A DNA stretch of 64,000 nt, from assembly GCA_963703165.1 (NCBI GenBank), contig OY969798.1, positions 5,132,241 to 5,196,240 of the forward strand. Direction: 5' to 3'. The notes under the pieces are model-generated. The model saw nothing but the letters and a program-made list of their open reading frames with translations, was not told the DNA's origin and made no database searches. This DNA comes from JBQTKD01 sp963703165. GTDB taxonomy: Bacteria > Actinomycetota > Actinomycetes > Sporichthyales > Sporichthyaceae. Below are positions 63,812 to 64,000 of this stretch, piece after piece (within the stretch, counting starts at the first letter, position 1; each line of letters starts with the position of its first letter). A program made the translations under genes and the position numbers.

Positions 63812-63838
63812 GCCGGCTCAACGAAGCGTTGAGCCGGC
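63812..63838. repeat. Perfect hairpin upstream of the kinase gene
   Basis: 12-bp arms GCCGGCTCAACG / CGTTGAGCCGGC with a 3-nt loop, about 40 bp before the kinase start on the other strand. Operator or terminator; no partner gene can be named. Confidence 0.5.
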
Positions 63839-63880
63839 CCATTGAAGGTCCCCGTGGTGCGCCGTGTCAGGAGGGCAGGG

Positions 63881-63973
63881 ATGAGCCAGAACTTGATCTT
63901 GACCGAGAGGTGGTGCGCGCCGCAGTTTCGCGGCCCATTGCTGAACCGTGATTGTGCGTCACCTTGCGGTTGA
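63881..63973 (+). CDS. Possible 30-aa peptide with a good ribosome-binding site
   Basis: ATG 63881 follows CAGGAGGGCAGGG, a strong SD, and reads MSQNLILTERWCAPQFRGPL to a TGA at 63971-63973. There is no family and little length to judge; it may be a chance frame or a leader peptide. The last 27 bp of the window hold nothing recognisable. Confidence 0.2.
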   Translation: MSQNLILTERWCAPQFRGPLLNRDCASPCG

Positions 63974-64000
63974 CTAGCCGCGCAATTTGTAATCCTCGAG

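Overview
The window is high-GC DNA from an actinobacterium. The evidence is pervasive GTG starts, start/stop overlaps (ATGA, TGATG, GTGA), two LLM-type (F420-dependent-like) flavin oxidoreductases, a DUF222/HNH gene, and catabolic operons of a soil-actinobacterial kind. The exact genus cannot be read from the sequence. The theme is degradation of aromatic and recalcitrant carbon compounds.

Layout. 1-6.8 kb: a GntR-type regulator cut by the window edge, a TauE/SafE permease, an aldehyde:ferredoxin oxidoreductase (AOR) preceded by a MobA-MoaD fusion, an orphan substrate-binding lipoprotein and a second, degenerate MobA. 6.9-13 kb: an operon with a short-chain dehydrogenase, a MetE-like epoxyalkane:coenzyme M transferase homologue and a phosphosulfolactate synthase (ComA). 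It converges on a hybrid histidine kinase whose N-terminus resembles the ethylene-binding domain of plant ETR1. 13-24.3 kb: the aerobic benzoyl-CoA (box) pathway, with hydroxyacyl-CoA dehydrogenase, alpha/beta hydrolase, PaaX-like regulator, aldehyde dehydrogenase, boxC, boxB, benzoate-CoA ligase, amidohydrolase and gamma-carbonic-anhydrase-like protein; boxA is not seen. 24.9-31.3 kb: TetR regulator, secreted lipase, then paaABCDE, a PaaI thioesterase and a TetR regulator. 31.4-35 kb: ferredoxin reductase, ABM monooxygenase, iron permease with an IdeR-like box, methyltransferase. 35.2-47.1 kb: a large operon that starts with a phosphohistidine swivelling-domain protein and a 515-aa protein of unknown function. 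It continues with an acyl-CoA-synthetase-like enzyme, a three-subunit biotin carboxylase, a DUF35/thiolase pair, ferredoxin, P450, LLM oxidoreductase and a LuxR regulator. 47.1-50.3 kb: a frameshifted DUF222/HNH gene, an IS1595-type insertion sequence with matching ends, and a small orphan. 50.4-60 kb: LysR regulator, Baeyer-Villiger monooxygenase, two EcKL-type kinases (one fused to a SnoaL domain), VOC protein, LLM oxidoreductase, and on the other strand a lipocalin-like protein and a single-chain fusion of the same swivelling-domain/unknown pair seen at 35-37 kb. 60-64 kb: secreted S1 protease, cupin, a Phd/PIN toxin-antitoxin pair and an aminoglycoside-phosphotransferase-like kinase.

Three things stand out. 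First, a coenzyme-M epoxide-metabolism-like operon lies beside an ethylene-receptor-like kinase. Second, an uncharacterised phosphohistidine-swivel system occurs twice, once split and once fused, in two different degradation clusters. Third, the stand-alone biotin-dependent carboxyltransferase has Glu where the family has its carboxylated Lys.

Six apparent single-base frameshifts hit five otherwise good genes (histidine kinase, boxB, paaA twice, paaC, HNH). Most are next to short homopolymers, so the sequence may carry indel errors; coordinates for those genes span the whole reconstructed gene.
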